A stretch of 64,000 bases of DNA from Puffinus mauretanicus. Its lineage: Eukaryota > Chordata > Aves > Procellariiformes > Procellariidae. The DNA lies in contig JAJKFH010003927.1 in NCBI GenBank assembly GCA_023333565.1, positions 372,001 to 436,000 on the forward strand. The letters run 5' to 3'. The notes under the pieces were generated by a model. That model was not told the origin of the DNA. It saw only the letters and a program-made list of their open reading frames with translations, and searched no databases. Below, one piece after another: positions 35,676 through 46,953 of the stretch. Each line of letters starts with the position of its first letter. Within the stretch, counting starts at the first letter, position 1. Position numbers and translations under genes: made by a program.

Positions 35676-36529
35676 AAGATGCGCTTCACACATATTTCAG
35701 CGTGACTGCAGAAAGCGGTGTCCTTTAGCAAATGGTAAATAATTGACACTTTACTCTGCTGGCAGCCAGCACCCCCACCGGCAGCTGGGTTTGTCATTTT
35801 GCGTCCCCTCGGTGGCTCTAATTTCAAATTTACAGTAACATATGCCCAGAGAGCTGCCGGCCTTCTCCCTGCATCACGAATGCTTATTCCCTGCTGCCCT
35901 GCACCGTGACGAGTGAGGAGTTGAGTGACATTTCTGCTCCTGCCACAGGTCTTCTCTTGACCTCCTGCGGTGGGAGAACAGAACCTTTTTGTTCCTTCCC
36001 CTCTGTTTTTTTTTTTAATTATTATTATTATTTAGCCTGGGCAGCTGGAGACCAGGGTATTTCCAGTACTCTTATTTAGCTGCATGACTCCCGTTAATGT
36101 AAATGACAGTTGCACAGCTAAAACTGTGCAGATCCTGTTGAAGATTTACCCGCGGGGTTATCATTTTACAGAGATTTCCCCCTCCCCCTCGCAGAGCCTC
36201 AGTCATTGCGTGGAGAGAAAATTGGAAGCCTCTGCACAAGAGGAACGAGCGGCTCGCTAAGGAAATGGAAATTTGCATCAGGTGAGTGTTATGGAGGGGC
36301 AGGCGGCGTGGGGAGGGAGGAGCCTGGATTTCCCCCTCCAGCCTCACTGTGCCGTCCCAAGGCAGGCGACGTTTGCTGAGACGCCGCAGATCCTTGTGCT
36401 GCGAAGGTATTAAAACAGGATTGGCAGAAGAAATTTTTTATTTTTTTTTATTTTTAAACCTCGTTTGCAAAACAAAATCTGCCTAAAAGATAAGCGGAAC
36501 ATTTATCATCCCTTTCCTTCTGACAACTC
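35676..36529. other. Intergenic between two CpG islands
   Basis: AT-rich and T-run DNA with an ATT repeat (36018-36035). A reverse POU octamer (ATTTGCAT) is at 36271-36278. No gene is recognised. Confidence 0.45.
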
Positions 36530-36700
36530 ACGCCCCCGGTTTCAGCGAGGGCTTTGGGCCGTGTAGGACCTCCCCCTCCGCGGTAAGCCCGGCGGAGGGT
36601 GGGGGCCGTGTCCCTGCACTGCTACCCCGCTCAGCATCGCTGGCCACGGTGCCTCTGCCACACAGCCGCGCAGGACGGACGGGGCCACCTGGGCAGCGTC
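36530..36700. promoter_or_regulatory. Small CpG-rich block
   Basis: About 16 CpG occur in 155 bp, counted by hand. It contains a splice-donor-like CGCGGTAAGC at 36578-36587. It lies about 0.9 kb from the larger island at 35.2-35.7 kb, and the two may belong to the same regulatory region. No exon is recognised. Confidence 0.35.
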
Positions 36701-36795
36701 TCTGCCACGCTCTCCTTGAAGATGGCCATGCCCCGAGAGCTCGCTCTCCTCCAGCAGGCACAAGAGAGTTATTTGTCCCTCTGACACCGGCCATA

Positions 36796-37045
36796 AATTT
36801 CAAGGCCAGAAGGAGCCATTACGGTCGGCTAGCATGACCCCTGATATAACACAGAGCATGATTTGTGCGTCAAGCCCAGGACTTTCTTTAGAGATCTAAT
36901 AAATCTTTGGAAAAGGCAGTCAGTCCTGATTTAAAGCCTGCAAGCCATTGCACCGTGTCCCTGGGTAAGCTGTTGAAGTGGTTAATTATCCTCGTGGCGT
37001 GAATGCACGCCCTTATTCCTGATCCGAGCTGGCCTGCCTGGGTGC
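36796..37045 (-). mobile_element. Ancient CR1 LINE relic (reptile-type), 3' end
   Basis: The sequence follows the 3' region of old amniote CR1 subfamilies known from turtles and crocodilians, read in reverse complement. Landmarks are the GGCCAGAAGGAGCCATTACG-type start, TGATATAACACAGAGCATGA, TCCTGATTTAAAG and GGTTAATTATCCTCGTGG. The divergence is high but the order of landmarks is intact, so the insertion predates the bird radiation. It directly abuts the CpG-rich block. Identification is from memory of the consensus, not an alignment. Confidence 0.8.
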
Positions 37046-40000
37046 CTGGGCACAGACGCGGCCGCGGCATCACGTCGTGCCTCTTCTCGCCGGAGCGGCG
37101 GATCTGCCGGGCACACGGCTCTTCCCGGGGGGTTTGTCAGTCGTGGTCAAATCACCTCCCGACTTTCCCTCTGACAAGCTGAACAAATTGCATTTCTTCA
37201 GACTGATTGATCAGCTCACTTCTGAGAGGCGAAATGCAGCTACATGGATTTTTTTCCATGCAGCGTGTCTCTTCCATCAGGACGTCATGCGGGTCTGAGT
37301 CGAACATAAAATGGAAGAGGGACCTGGAGCTTTGCTGGTCACCTGCGCCAGCACCTGTGCTCTCAGGTGGGTGCCTAAGCCCACCTGCTGTGCCCACCAC
37401 AGCCGGCTCTTCTGCAGGGGATGAGAGGGGGACAAGGATGCTGTGGGTCGGATGCTGATGTCCAGGTGAGGGGAATGGTGGCATCTCGTGGGCTGGGGAG
37501 CTGCCAGCGCTGCCTAACTGCTGTTTCCAAGACATGCAGGTCTGGTGTTAATTAGGGCAGGTGACAGAAGAGAAACATCCTCTCTGGTCAACTTTCTGGC
37601 CCAAGGGGGAAGAGCGGAGAGCAGCGTTTCTGAAAATCATGTCCTGGGAGGGCAGGGAGTGAACGTGCAGAGGATAAGAGACCCTTTGGCAGGGCGCTCC
37701 TTCCTAAATAAAATGCATGGAAAAGGTTAAAGCCTCTCTGCCAGCCGCATGAGCTAAGCGAGCCCCAGCCTGGCTGCAGGGATGCTTACCCCTCTCCAGC
37801 TCAGCTGGGGGTGACCCTGACCCGTTCCCCAAGCCAGCCCACCCCGTGCTGGGCAAGTCCTTCTGCCATGGGGAGACACGAGCCAGCTACCGAGGAAGTT
37901 CTTACTTCCTCCAACCGGGTTTAGCGAGGCCAGAGCCTCTTAACACGTAGAGTTTATTCGGAACCGCTCTCGTTTCCTGAGCAAGGATCAAAGGGTTTGA
38001 TTTTCTTTTGTTTGGCAGAAGATAAACCGCCGAAGGGAATGTTACTTCAGGCTGCCAGGTTGATCCGTGAGGACCCGGAGGAGTCTGCCTTGCACTGGGG
38101 AGGGCAGGAGATGAACTTAAGTGGGGGATTCTCACAGGACCAGTGCTTTAAAAGCAATCTAGAGGCCAGAGTGAATTGGCTGCTAGATTTTAAATCGATC
38201 CTTCCACTCTTGAGGGAAAAAACAAATTCCCCTAAAAGGGTCAAAGATAGTGGAATTAGTCTGCATCTTTTCACTGCAGTTCATTGTATCCTCCCAGCTG
38301 CCGCAGGATGGAGTGCTGTGGGTACTTGGGTGTTCATCACCCGCATTTCAGGTTTAACGCTAGACAGGGGTCTAAGAAGGTCTCCTCGTTCTTGTTCCTC
38401 TACTCCAGCCTGCCCTGCCTCCTGCAGTGAGTCAAGGAGGCAAAAGGATTTCCAGGGTGGGTACATCTTACAGTGGTGGGCTGTCACGTCAGCAGGCACT
38501 CCTCAAAGCATGAGACATGGTAGGAAAGGGAAAGGATCAGTGAGGAATTTAACCAGATGCTGCAGTCTCACTCCCCTGGAGAAGAAAGGCTTGGGAGAGC
38601 TGGACGTCTGCTCAGGCAAGTCCCCCAGTGCCACGTGGCCCCTGAAAAGAGGGGCTGGTGGCTTTGTCAACTTGCACAATGAGAATGTGCCTGGGGCTGG
38701 CAGGTCACTGCAGAGGTGTCAGTGCAGTGCAAGGGTGGTAGGGACTGGGGCAACCGCCAGAGAGTCTGTGCGCACGTATTTGCTGTCAGGTCATCATGAG
38801 ACAGGGTACAGAGAATAACTACAGCAGGGCCGGGTGGTCTGGGATGTGACAGCATGGAGGACAGGAATCAGGAGGGGGCGTTATTTGGCCCCTTTTCTGC
38901 ATTACTTTTGGTCTTGTGCCAAACTCAGTACTCTACAGCTGAAGTATTGAGAGCAAAGCTGGTGTGGGCATACAGGGGGCTTGGAGGACACCCCAGCACT
39001 CCTGCTGTCAAGGCCAGATTTCCACTCCTCTGTAGACAAAAAGCAGTGTAGCCCTTGGTGTGGCTGGTAAGTCACTCTCTATAGGGGCCTTAGTGTCCTG
39101 GAGCATTAAGACCCGAGGCATCCATGAACCCATGGTGTGCTCTCATGCCACAAGCTCTATCTGCTATTAACTCCGAGAGTAACTAAGAGACGGGAGAAAA
39201 ATACAGCCCCCAGGCAAAAGGTGATCATCACTTGCATGTTATTTCCTGCAATTACTCTCCATTTACTCCTCTTGATGGTCCTGTCGTCACTGTCGGAATA
39301 AAAAACTAAATCACATATTTGTAGAGGGACAACGAAAACTTTTTGAAAGCCAATCTGCAGCACAGGAGAAGTCAACTGCTATTTTCAGTGCAATCACAAG
39401 TCCCAGAATTTCTCCTCTGCAGGTCCCCACCACCCCTCATGCTTTTCCTCTGGGGTCTACTGTACAGGTCAGCTTGGCCATCAGGACACCTTTGGGGAAG
39501 GTGGGGTACAGGGAAGAAGGTTCCCTCTCAAAATATACTTTAACAGCAGATATGTTGATGAAAACCTCTCACAAGAGAAATGGTGCCATGGATGAACTAG
39601 GCAACAGGGGCAGGAGGAGCCTTTTTAAATTAAATAAAATGAACAGAAGAGTAGCATGTCCCAACACTTACAGTGCGGTGAAGGTGAAGGGCAGTGTCCT
39701 TCTTGGCCTAAGTCACCCTCTAAACATCCTGTCACATGCGAGCCTGAAGGATGCTGTGTCCCCTCTGGTGAAGACACCTGCTCCATAACTAGGGGTATTA
39801 CCAACATCCTCTAGGGATGTCAAGTCCCTATGCTGTGGGCTGGAGACCCTCTACAAACCTTCTTCTGATGCTCTTGGTATACCAATCCTTTTTTCAGGTG
39901 GCTGTTTCCCTTTTCTGTACACATGCTGGTTAGATGGGTCTGTCACACCAGAGATGCTGATGGCATTCCACACAGCCTTGGAAATCACTGTTGTTGCTCT

Positions 40001-40864
40001 CTGGCTTACCTTGAGCCCAGCATGCCCCAAAACCCCAGCCCTGGGGATAGTAGAGATGCACCACATCCCTTGAGACACTGCCCTTGCTACGGACCTGCTT
40101 GGACCCTCCAGCCACCACTGATCCTGAGAGATGACCACCCTGCTTGCCTCGACATGTGTTGGCCCTCCCAATCCGCTCACGGGACATGCAGTGATGGGTA
40201 AAGATGGTCACCGTCCTTTTGGTCATGACTGACCTTTTGATTAAAAAGGGTGTGATAGGAACATACATGTTTTTCAATTGACACCGAGCGATCACCATAA
40301 AAATTCCCTTTGCATTGAGTCCAGACCATAGAATAAGGTAACAATCAGGTAGATCCTCGTTATGGCTTCGTTTGTTGCCCACTTAGTATGATTAATGAGT
40401 TAGATTAAGAGGACGGGCTGGTTTTGGGCTTTCTAGTCTGGGCAGACCTGGCAGGAATAGAGGTCCCTTCAAGCCTATGGGACAGCTGGCACAGGTAAGA
40501 GCTGTGTCTGTCCTGATATTGCCTTTTTAGGAGCACAGCAGAGATCTGCACTGCTCTTCAAAGGAGGCATTTCGATTCAGTGTCTGTCTTGGCTTCCTCT
40601 TCTTGCCTTGCCCTGGCGACTCTAAATTCTCAGGTCATGGGTGGGGCTTTCCAAAGTCAAGTCTGAAATAAACCATACCTTGTTTATTTGCCCCAAAGTA
40701 TTGGCCATGATTCATCTGTAGATTTAATACCAGCGCCTAGCTGGATGCCCCTGTTCTATCGATTCCTATAGCTCTGCTTAGAGATGATGAGTTTAAACTC
40801 ACGGGACCGGACAGGATCTCCAGGGTTGCTGTGTCGCGTCTTCTTCTGTCACACATAGTCATGT
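37046..40864. other. Intergenic, one long unexplained open frame
   Basis: No recognised gene. An open frame on the + strand runs to 38818, with the first ATG at 38039 (about 260 codons). A pyrimidine-rich TTTTCTTTTGTTTGGCAG (ending at 38018) precedes it and looks like a splice acceptor. The translated protein shows no domain, membrane segment or repeat that I recognise. It is kept as a candidate exon in the findings and not called as a gene. Confidence 0.4.
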
Positions 40865-41090
40865 AATGCAATCCCTTCATAGGCTTGCAAAGCTCCAGCT
40901 TAAAACTAGGCAGCGTTTTGCTCCTAGGATTCCTGCAGGAAAGCCTTCGCAGAATTTTATTCCTCCAGTGGTCAGTAATTCTGTCATTTCTCGTCTAAAC
41001 ATAGTCAGGGAGAGTTTAGAGGCATTTGTTCAATGGCCAACATTATCCTCAAGCTTAAATAACTCATCTCCTTGCTTAGTCGACATGTTG
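40865..41090 (-). mobile_element. Ancient CR1 LINE relic, part 1
   Basis: Landmarks of the old reptile-type CR1 in reverse complement are seen. They are CAGCTTAAAACTAGGCAG-like sequence near 40900, TCTCGTCTAAACATAGTCAG (40990-41009), GGCATTTGTTCAATGGCC (41021-41038) and ACATTATCCTCAAGCTTAAATA (around 41039-41061). The colinear part 2 resumes after about 195 bp of unrelated G-rich DNA. The element is the same age class as the relic at 36.8 kb, which is the part nearer the 3' end of such an element. The two relics could be separate insertions or one dispersed by later rearrangement. Confidence 0.75.
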
Positions 41091-41284
41091 GGGAAAAAAG
41101 GGGTTATGGAGGGTGGCCACGTCCCCATGCAGCCCCCCAAGCTGCAAGGAGATGTGGGGTCCATCAGGGTGCAGGGCAGAGGGCTGAGGTGGCACAAGGA
41201 AATGTCCCCAGCAGCTTGGGCACGTTCCCAAGCACTGCTGAGGTCTCAGTGGGTTCTTGTCCCCCGGCACCGCTCTCTCCAGAC

Positions 41285-41810
41285 CCTTCTGGAAATATAC
41301 TAGCTGATGCCGCCTCCGTTTGCATTTGCCTTTTCTTAGCCGTGAGAGGCTCATGGCTCAGAGCCATCTCATGCCTGAGTGATCTATCTCTGCTGCTTTG
41401 TGGATAAGCTGCCAGCGTATAGCAGAAATTGTTGTTTCTAGTGTCCAAGTACATGGCGGTGCATTTTTTACTGCTAAATTACATCCCATTTGTCTCAGTC
41501 TCATCCTTAAGGGCACCCAGCTCCTCCTACACAATATTCCAACCCTTATCAGTACCAGCAGTGACTCCCAATCACGTCATTCCTGCTCTCTCAGCTAGGG
41601 TCGTTTAAAGAAAATACAGATTAAGATAGCATCCAAGACAGCTCCTCGATGAACTCCACCAGGAGCTTCCTGCCAAATTTTAATTCCCCTTGCAGCACAG
41701 CCTGTTTTCTATGCATTGGCTGGTTCTTGACCCAGACTAAATCTCTTTCACTACACCTCTGAGCACATTCCTGCTTGGCAACAAGGAATCAAGCAGACCT
41801 GGTCTCCCCC
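41285..41810 (-). mobile_element. Ancient CR1 LINE relic, part 2
   Basis: This continues the same CR1 consensus order in reverse complement. Landmarks are CTGGAAATATACTAGCTGAT (41289-41308), a CCGTGAGAGGCTCATGGCTC stretch near 41340, GCTAAATTACATCCCATTTG (41472-41491), and CATCCAAGACAGCTCCTCGATGAACTCC-like sequence near 41632-41660. Further weaker similarity runs to about 41810. In the reverse strand this corresponds to ORF2 sequence downstream of the reverse-transcriptase core, now riddled with stops. The interruption at 41091-41284 has no CR1 match that I can see. Confidence 0.75.
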
Positions 41811-44800
41811 ATGTCCTGACTCAAACGAGTTAGGCACAGACTACAGACGGGAAACCTATCCCCTCCTTTGTTCGATTTATCATGTGCCGTCTTATATTTC
41901 TCCATCCTTCCTGCAGAGTTTGTCCCAACACCTTTCTCCTGCGGAGGCCAGATGAATCGGTGCATGGCTACCCCCACTGCCTTCCCCAGTCCCTTCTCTT
42001 TCCCTGACCCCAGCTACGACGCCGGCTCTTCTCCCGTCCCCCTCCACAGTCCCCGTCTTCGTGGCTTCATAAAAAGCCATAACTATCATCAGCCTTGCAA
42101 TTGCAAATGGTGGTCCTTTGCTTGCGCCGGGTTGGAGATATTCTTGTGCCCTTGACCTGATGTGCTTGCTCTTTATCTCTGCTTCTCTCTTGGCTCATAA
42201 ATCCCGGGTCTTTGCGCCCATTTCCCTTTGCTCCGTGCTGTCCCCAATAGCTGCCGCTGACAAAAGAGACAAAACATTTAGTTCACATTGGGGTGCTAAA
42301 GTTCTTAGTTCATGTTGGGCCAATGACTGGAGTACCTGAGCTAAGCCACATATTTTTGTGTATTATTTCCTCCTGCCAGGTTCTTCTTTTCTTTACTGCT
42401 CTCCCTTTTGCTCTCTGGTGGTCCCCTCTGCATTTTTAATACTACCACTGTTAAAGTTTTATAAGCTCGGGCTGGCTTTTTTATGGGTGTAATATTCTTA
42501 CAGTTCAGAATGTTTTTGCAATATTATCTTTATTTTTTCCCCACACTCAAAGCTCCTTCAGTTAGCTCCTTCAGATGGAGGTGGCTTTAAAACTTTAAGC
42601 GAGGGGAAAAACCTGTCTTCCTCCTCCTCCCCATTTTGGAGCTCTGAAACTTTTTCATGTCGGAGTGTGCTTCTGTATCTGAGTGCAAAGGAAGTGGGGA
42701 AACAGAGGAAAAGCAACAGATGGCTAACATTGCTGGGAAATGAACTCTGTGACATTCATTCGGTCTGTTCTGGCCCTCCTGAACTTGTTTGGGAGTTGCT
42801 TAGAGCCAGTTGCTCTCTCTTGTTACGCTGCGGGAAGCTGAGAGACACCAGCTTTTTCAAGCTCCGAGCTGGATACCTCCCGCAGTCGCTAAGGTGACGG
42901 CCACTTGCAGCCAGGGAAAAATCAACCATGGCAAGTATGGTGCACAAACTCTCCAGCAAAAGAGGTGGGTGCTGGCAGGGGTGGGTGGATGGGAGTCCTA
43001 AAGGTTCTGCTTCAAGCTCCATCTGCCCCCATAAAACATTCCCCAGAGATGCAGCTAGGTGGAGAAACGGATCTGCTGTGGTGGGACAGGCACCCAGGCC
43101 ACTTGCTTGAGAGAAGGAGGGAGTGTGATCTCTTTAAAAATCTCATCTTTTTGGTCTCATCACATTGCCCCCAATATGAGTCTGATTTTAAAAAAAAAAA
43201 AAAAAGAAACACAGTGGTGACATTTTTTGCTGTTACGGAATATATCTCCTAAGATATATTCCCTTTGCAGAGTAGATCATACATCAGCTGGATGCACAAG
43301 ACCCCAAGAATGGATGAGAATTTGCGGGCTGCATGGAAACACCTCCAAGGTGCACAGGGAGTGGCATTAGATACAGTAAATATATGGCAGTCTCTTTCTA
43401 CCTGTTTTGTAGGAAGCAATCAAAGAGCTTTTTCAGTGCAGGGGAAAGTACACCTGTGCTCACTGACCAAGCGAATCCTTTCTTCACTGTTCAAATCCTG
43501 TGCACTAAAGGGACCCCACATCACAAAAGTCCATTTTTCTTGTCCTGAACCATTTCCAGCCTGCCTGAGGTGCTGAGCTTTGAAATAATTTCAATAGTGG
43601 TTTCTTTCTAGAATTCTAGCACAGCTTCTTAAACCACCTTACTAGTAATTACCAAGTGAGCTGGCAGCAGATCTGGGTGGTGGGTGGTGCTATTCCAGAA
43701 AATGAGACACAGTGCACGAGGCACAAGGTCATACAGAAGGACTGCAGCAGAGCAGCACTTCCCCATGCACTAATTCTGAGCTTTCGTCTAGTCAATATAA
43801 CAAAATGCAATCAGCCACTGCCTAAGCGTTCACCTCCGGGCAGATTTTGGTACCCTTGGGATTGGCTGACACTCATGCAAAGCACCAGTTCTCCACCTCT
43901 TTGCAGTTCTGCGCACTTCTGGCAGCAGGTGGGTTAAAAATGGGTGGAAAAGACCATTCAGTTATAAAGAGGGGAAAGACAGTTTCTTTGACTTCCAGTT
44001 TTTAGTTGTGTCTACTTTGGTTTCACTTGAGGGAGTTATCTCAGCAATTAAACCTTAACTCAGCCACATCATGGCACCACGACATGTACTTCCCACACCC
44101 CCTTCAGGTGAATACGCCTTTCAAAGCCTCTTATGACGCACAGCACAAGCTGGTGGTGGTTGCTACCATGAAACACCAGCAAAGCTACTTTTTAATCACC
44201 ATTTTTCTGTGATACGATATGCATCTAGCTTAGAGATATTTGCTGCATGTATATTAACAGGAGCAAGCTACTGTGTATGGGCAGACAGCAAAAGGCCTCG
44301 TGTTGGCCTTGAACGGGATGCCAACCAGCCTGGTGGTTTGGCACATGTCTGTGTTCTCTCTGAATAGGCAAAACATCTCTCTGGACTGGCACAGATGTGG
44401 TGGGATCAAGGGCAGGGCCATGACCACATGTCTTCCCACAGCCTTACTTGCTCGTGGCTGGGGGATGGTGATGCATTCAGGGGATGCTCCCAGTTCCCCT
44501 GTGGAAATCAGATTTACATGAATGCAAGGCAGAGATGAATAGAAGAAGTCTTTGTTTCTCTACAGTCACAGATCTGGTGGGGACAACTTGCTTTTGATCT
44601 GGTTCACCTGGAGAACTCCATGTATCTCTTCTTGGTGCTTTGATAGCCGGTACCGCTCAGGACACAGAGGGGTCAGGGCTTCCCAGGGGCTGTGCAGCCC
44701 TCGGGCTGTGACAGGCACCTCTGGGCTCCCCAGGGCTCCCTGCAGACTCACGGCTGTGGCTTGAGCTACCCTCACTTCCCAGGGCTTTTGTCTCCCTCCC

Positions 44801-46900
44801 AAGGCACCTCTTGATCTGCCCGAGGGGAAAAAGGCACACCTCATTGGGAAAAACATTTGATCAGCAGCTTCATTCATTTTCAGCAAATTAGCACTGGTTA
44901 AACCAATCATCAGAAAACCAGGCATGGGTTAACAACCTCATTTAAAGCCTATGTGGGTACATTTACAACAGCCAATACTCTATAAATACAGCTACAGCTT
45001 CCATACACATGGTGGTAGTAACGTAGTTTGTGCACAGGATTTGTCATTACACTGTCCCGTACTGCAGATAATGTTTGTGTAAAAGCTTTGTGCCTCCTAA
45101 GTAGCTGGAGGAAGATCCTGAAGCCTTGGAAATGTTTCCAGGCTTCCTGTCCCCACCAGCGACAGCAAGAGCGGTCAGTGCTACCTCTCACAACCGAGAC
45201 AAGCCAGCATCCTTCTCCCCGCGGTGACCAGCGCCGGTGGCACAGATTTGCTGCTTTCCTTATGTCCAGCCTCTTGTGCCTTTCCAGAGGAAACCGGGGC
45301 AGGAGGCTTCTGCTCTGTGTCTGTAATTGGCTTCCACCCTGGCAGAGGATGAGACGTGGTCTGATTTCCTATTTATCTGAGCCCAGATGGGTTTTCTGAG
45401 TTGCACAGCGTTGGACAGGAAAGCACATCTGTAGCCCAGAAGTCATACAGTGCAAGGGTCAGGCGTGGGGCTGGGAGTCACAGCACGGATGCGGACCTCG
45501 CTGAAATGGCCCCCTGCGAAGGCCAGGGGACGAGGTGTGCCTTACCTCTGGCTATGGGGATGGCACACAACGGGGACACCCCTGCTTTGGAGCTTGGCGC
45601 TGGAGGAGGTCATGGCCAAGGACTCCCCCTCTCCGTGGCTCCTTCTGCCTACCCCATAGGAAGCACTGGAGGGCCCTCCTGGCCCACCACCAAGCACGAG
45701 GGCCATGGGGCAAGGCTGGAAAACTATCTTTTCCCTCCTCCAGCCCTGAGCAGGTGCAGCCCACCCCAGGTAACGTGAGTGGGATCATTCTGGGATTAGA
45801 TCAAGGGTCGAACCCTGAACCTCTGGTCCTAGGCATGCTCCCGGGGCTTTCACCAGGGCTTTGCTCCAGCTCTCCTCGCCCTTGAGACCTCGTGGCTTCC
45901 AGCCAGGCGCTGCTGCACAGCCTCAGGCATCACTCAGCATCCCCGGCAGCACGCAGCCAGCTGGAGGCGAGCGACCTGCGGCTGTGGCTCCGGCTTCTTA
46001 CGCAAGCTCTCGGACGCAATACTTCGCTCCTTTTAAGAGCAGGGTGATGCTCTGGAGGACAGCTCTGCTTATCTAAGGCAGGACTGGAGTGGGACAGCCT
46101 GTGATCTGGCCAGGTCTCAGCTGCCCTTGGGAACCTCATGAGGATCCTGCCGGCGGCTGATAAATGCCAACAAAAGGATGTCAAGCGTGAGCGGTTGCTT
46201 CCAGGTTTGTTTATTCCTCTGATTTCTACAGAGGCACACAAAGAGTCCACACGCAATCTGCACAGAGTGCTCTTTATAAAAATAAATAAAAAGGCCCTTG
46301 CTGTTCAAAATCAACTTCCCTCTGGGTCTATTTTAGCCCATCGCCTTAGCAGCAGCTCCTTCAGACGCCGGGACTCTGCTGATGAGAGTTAGTCACTTCT
46401 GTCCCTCAGCAGGCGTCTCGGTAATTTTCCCCAGCCGGTTACGTCAGTGAAGCCCTGCACCAGCAGCGCTCCCCGATTATGCAAGCTACATTCGCAGATA
46501 TGCTCGGGGTTGGTCTTTTTAACCTTTATTCACCAGCTCATTGCAGGGAAAGCTGCAATAAAAGCTTTGCTGATAAAGCCCAGTAATATATTGACAAAAG
46601 AAAAGCAACGCATTGGTAATAGATTATATTTGTGGGAAATGGAAAGAAGAAACAAAGAAGCCAATTGCAGCCTATAGGCACAGCTGAATCTGTAGCAGTA
46701 CCGTCTCTTGAAAAGAAAGACACACTTTTCTAGTTCATCCAGGCAAAAGCAGGGACAAAGATTTTATCTGGGGTTTCAGTTTATTAGTCAAATGCTTTGC
46801 AGTCAGGGGTTTTGCAAGACTGAGCTACCTCTCTGCTCCCTGTGAGGTACCCTAGAGCTTGCTCACAGATAGTGCAGGAACTCCTGAATTACAAGGTAGG
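41811..46900. other. Intergenic, no gene recognised
   Basis: No exon or further transposon is recognised. An A16 run lies at 43190-43205. The AT-rich part at 42280-42560 contains a duplicated TTAGTTCA-TTGGG motif (about 42280 and 42305). GC-rich DNA at 45420-45980 yields overlapping open frames without recognisable domains. Confidence 0.45.
43190..43205. repeat. A16 homopolymer
   Basis: Sixteen A lie in a row with no recognised retroposon body on its 5' side. It may be a chance homopolymer. Confidence 0.9.
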
Positions 46901-46911
46901 AGCCTTCTACT

Positions 46912-46953
46912 ATTTTTTTTTTATTTCCGCACCCCCCCCCCCCCTTTTTTTTT
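46912..46953. repeat. T-run / C13-T9 homopolymer cluster
   Basis: A T-rich stretch is followed by 13 C and then 9 T. It is hard to sequence and probably length-variable. No transposon body is recognised. Confidence 0.9.

Noticed and set aside
40430..40490. AGGTCCCTTCAAGCCTATGG, resembling the 3' end of CR1
   Set aside because: Only about 20 bp resemble CR1, with no octamer terminus and no upstream CR1 body.
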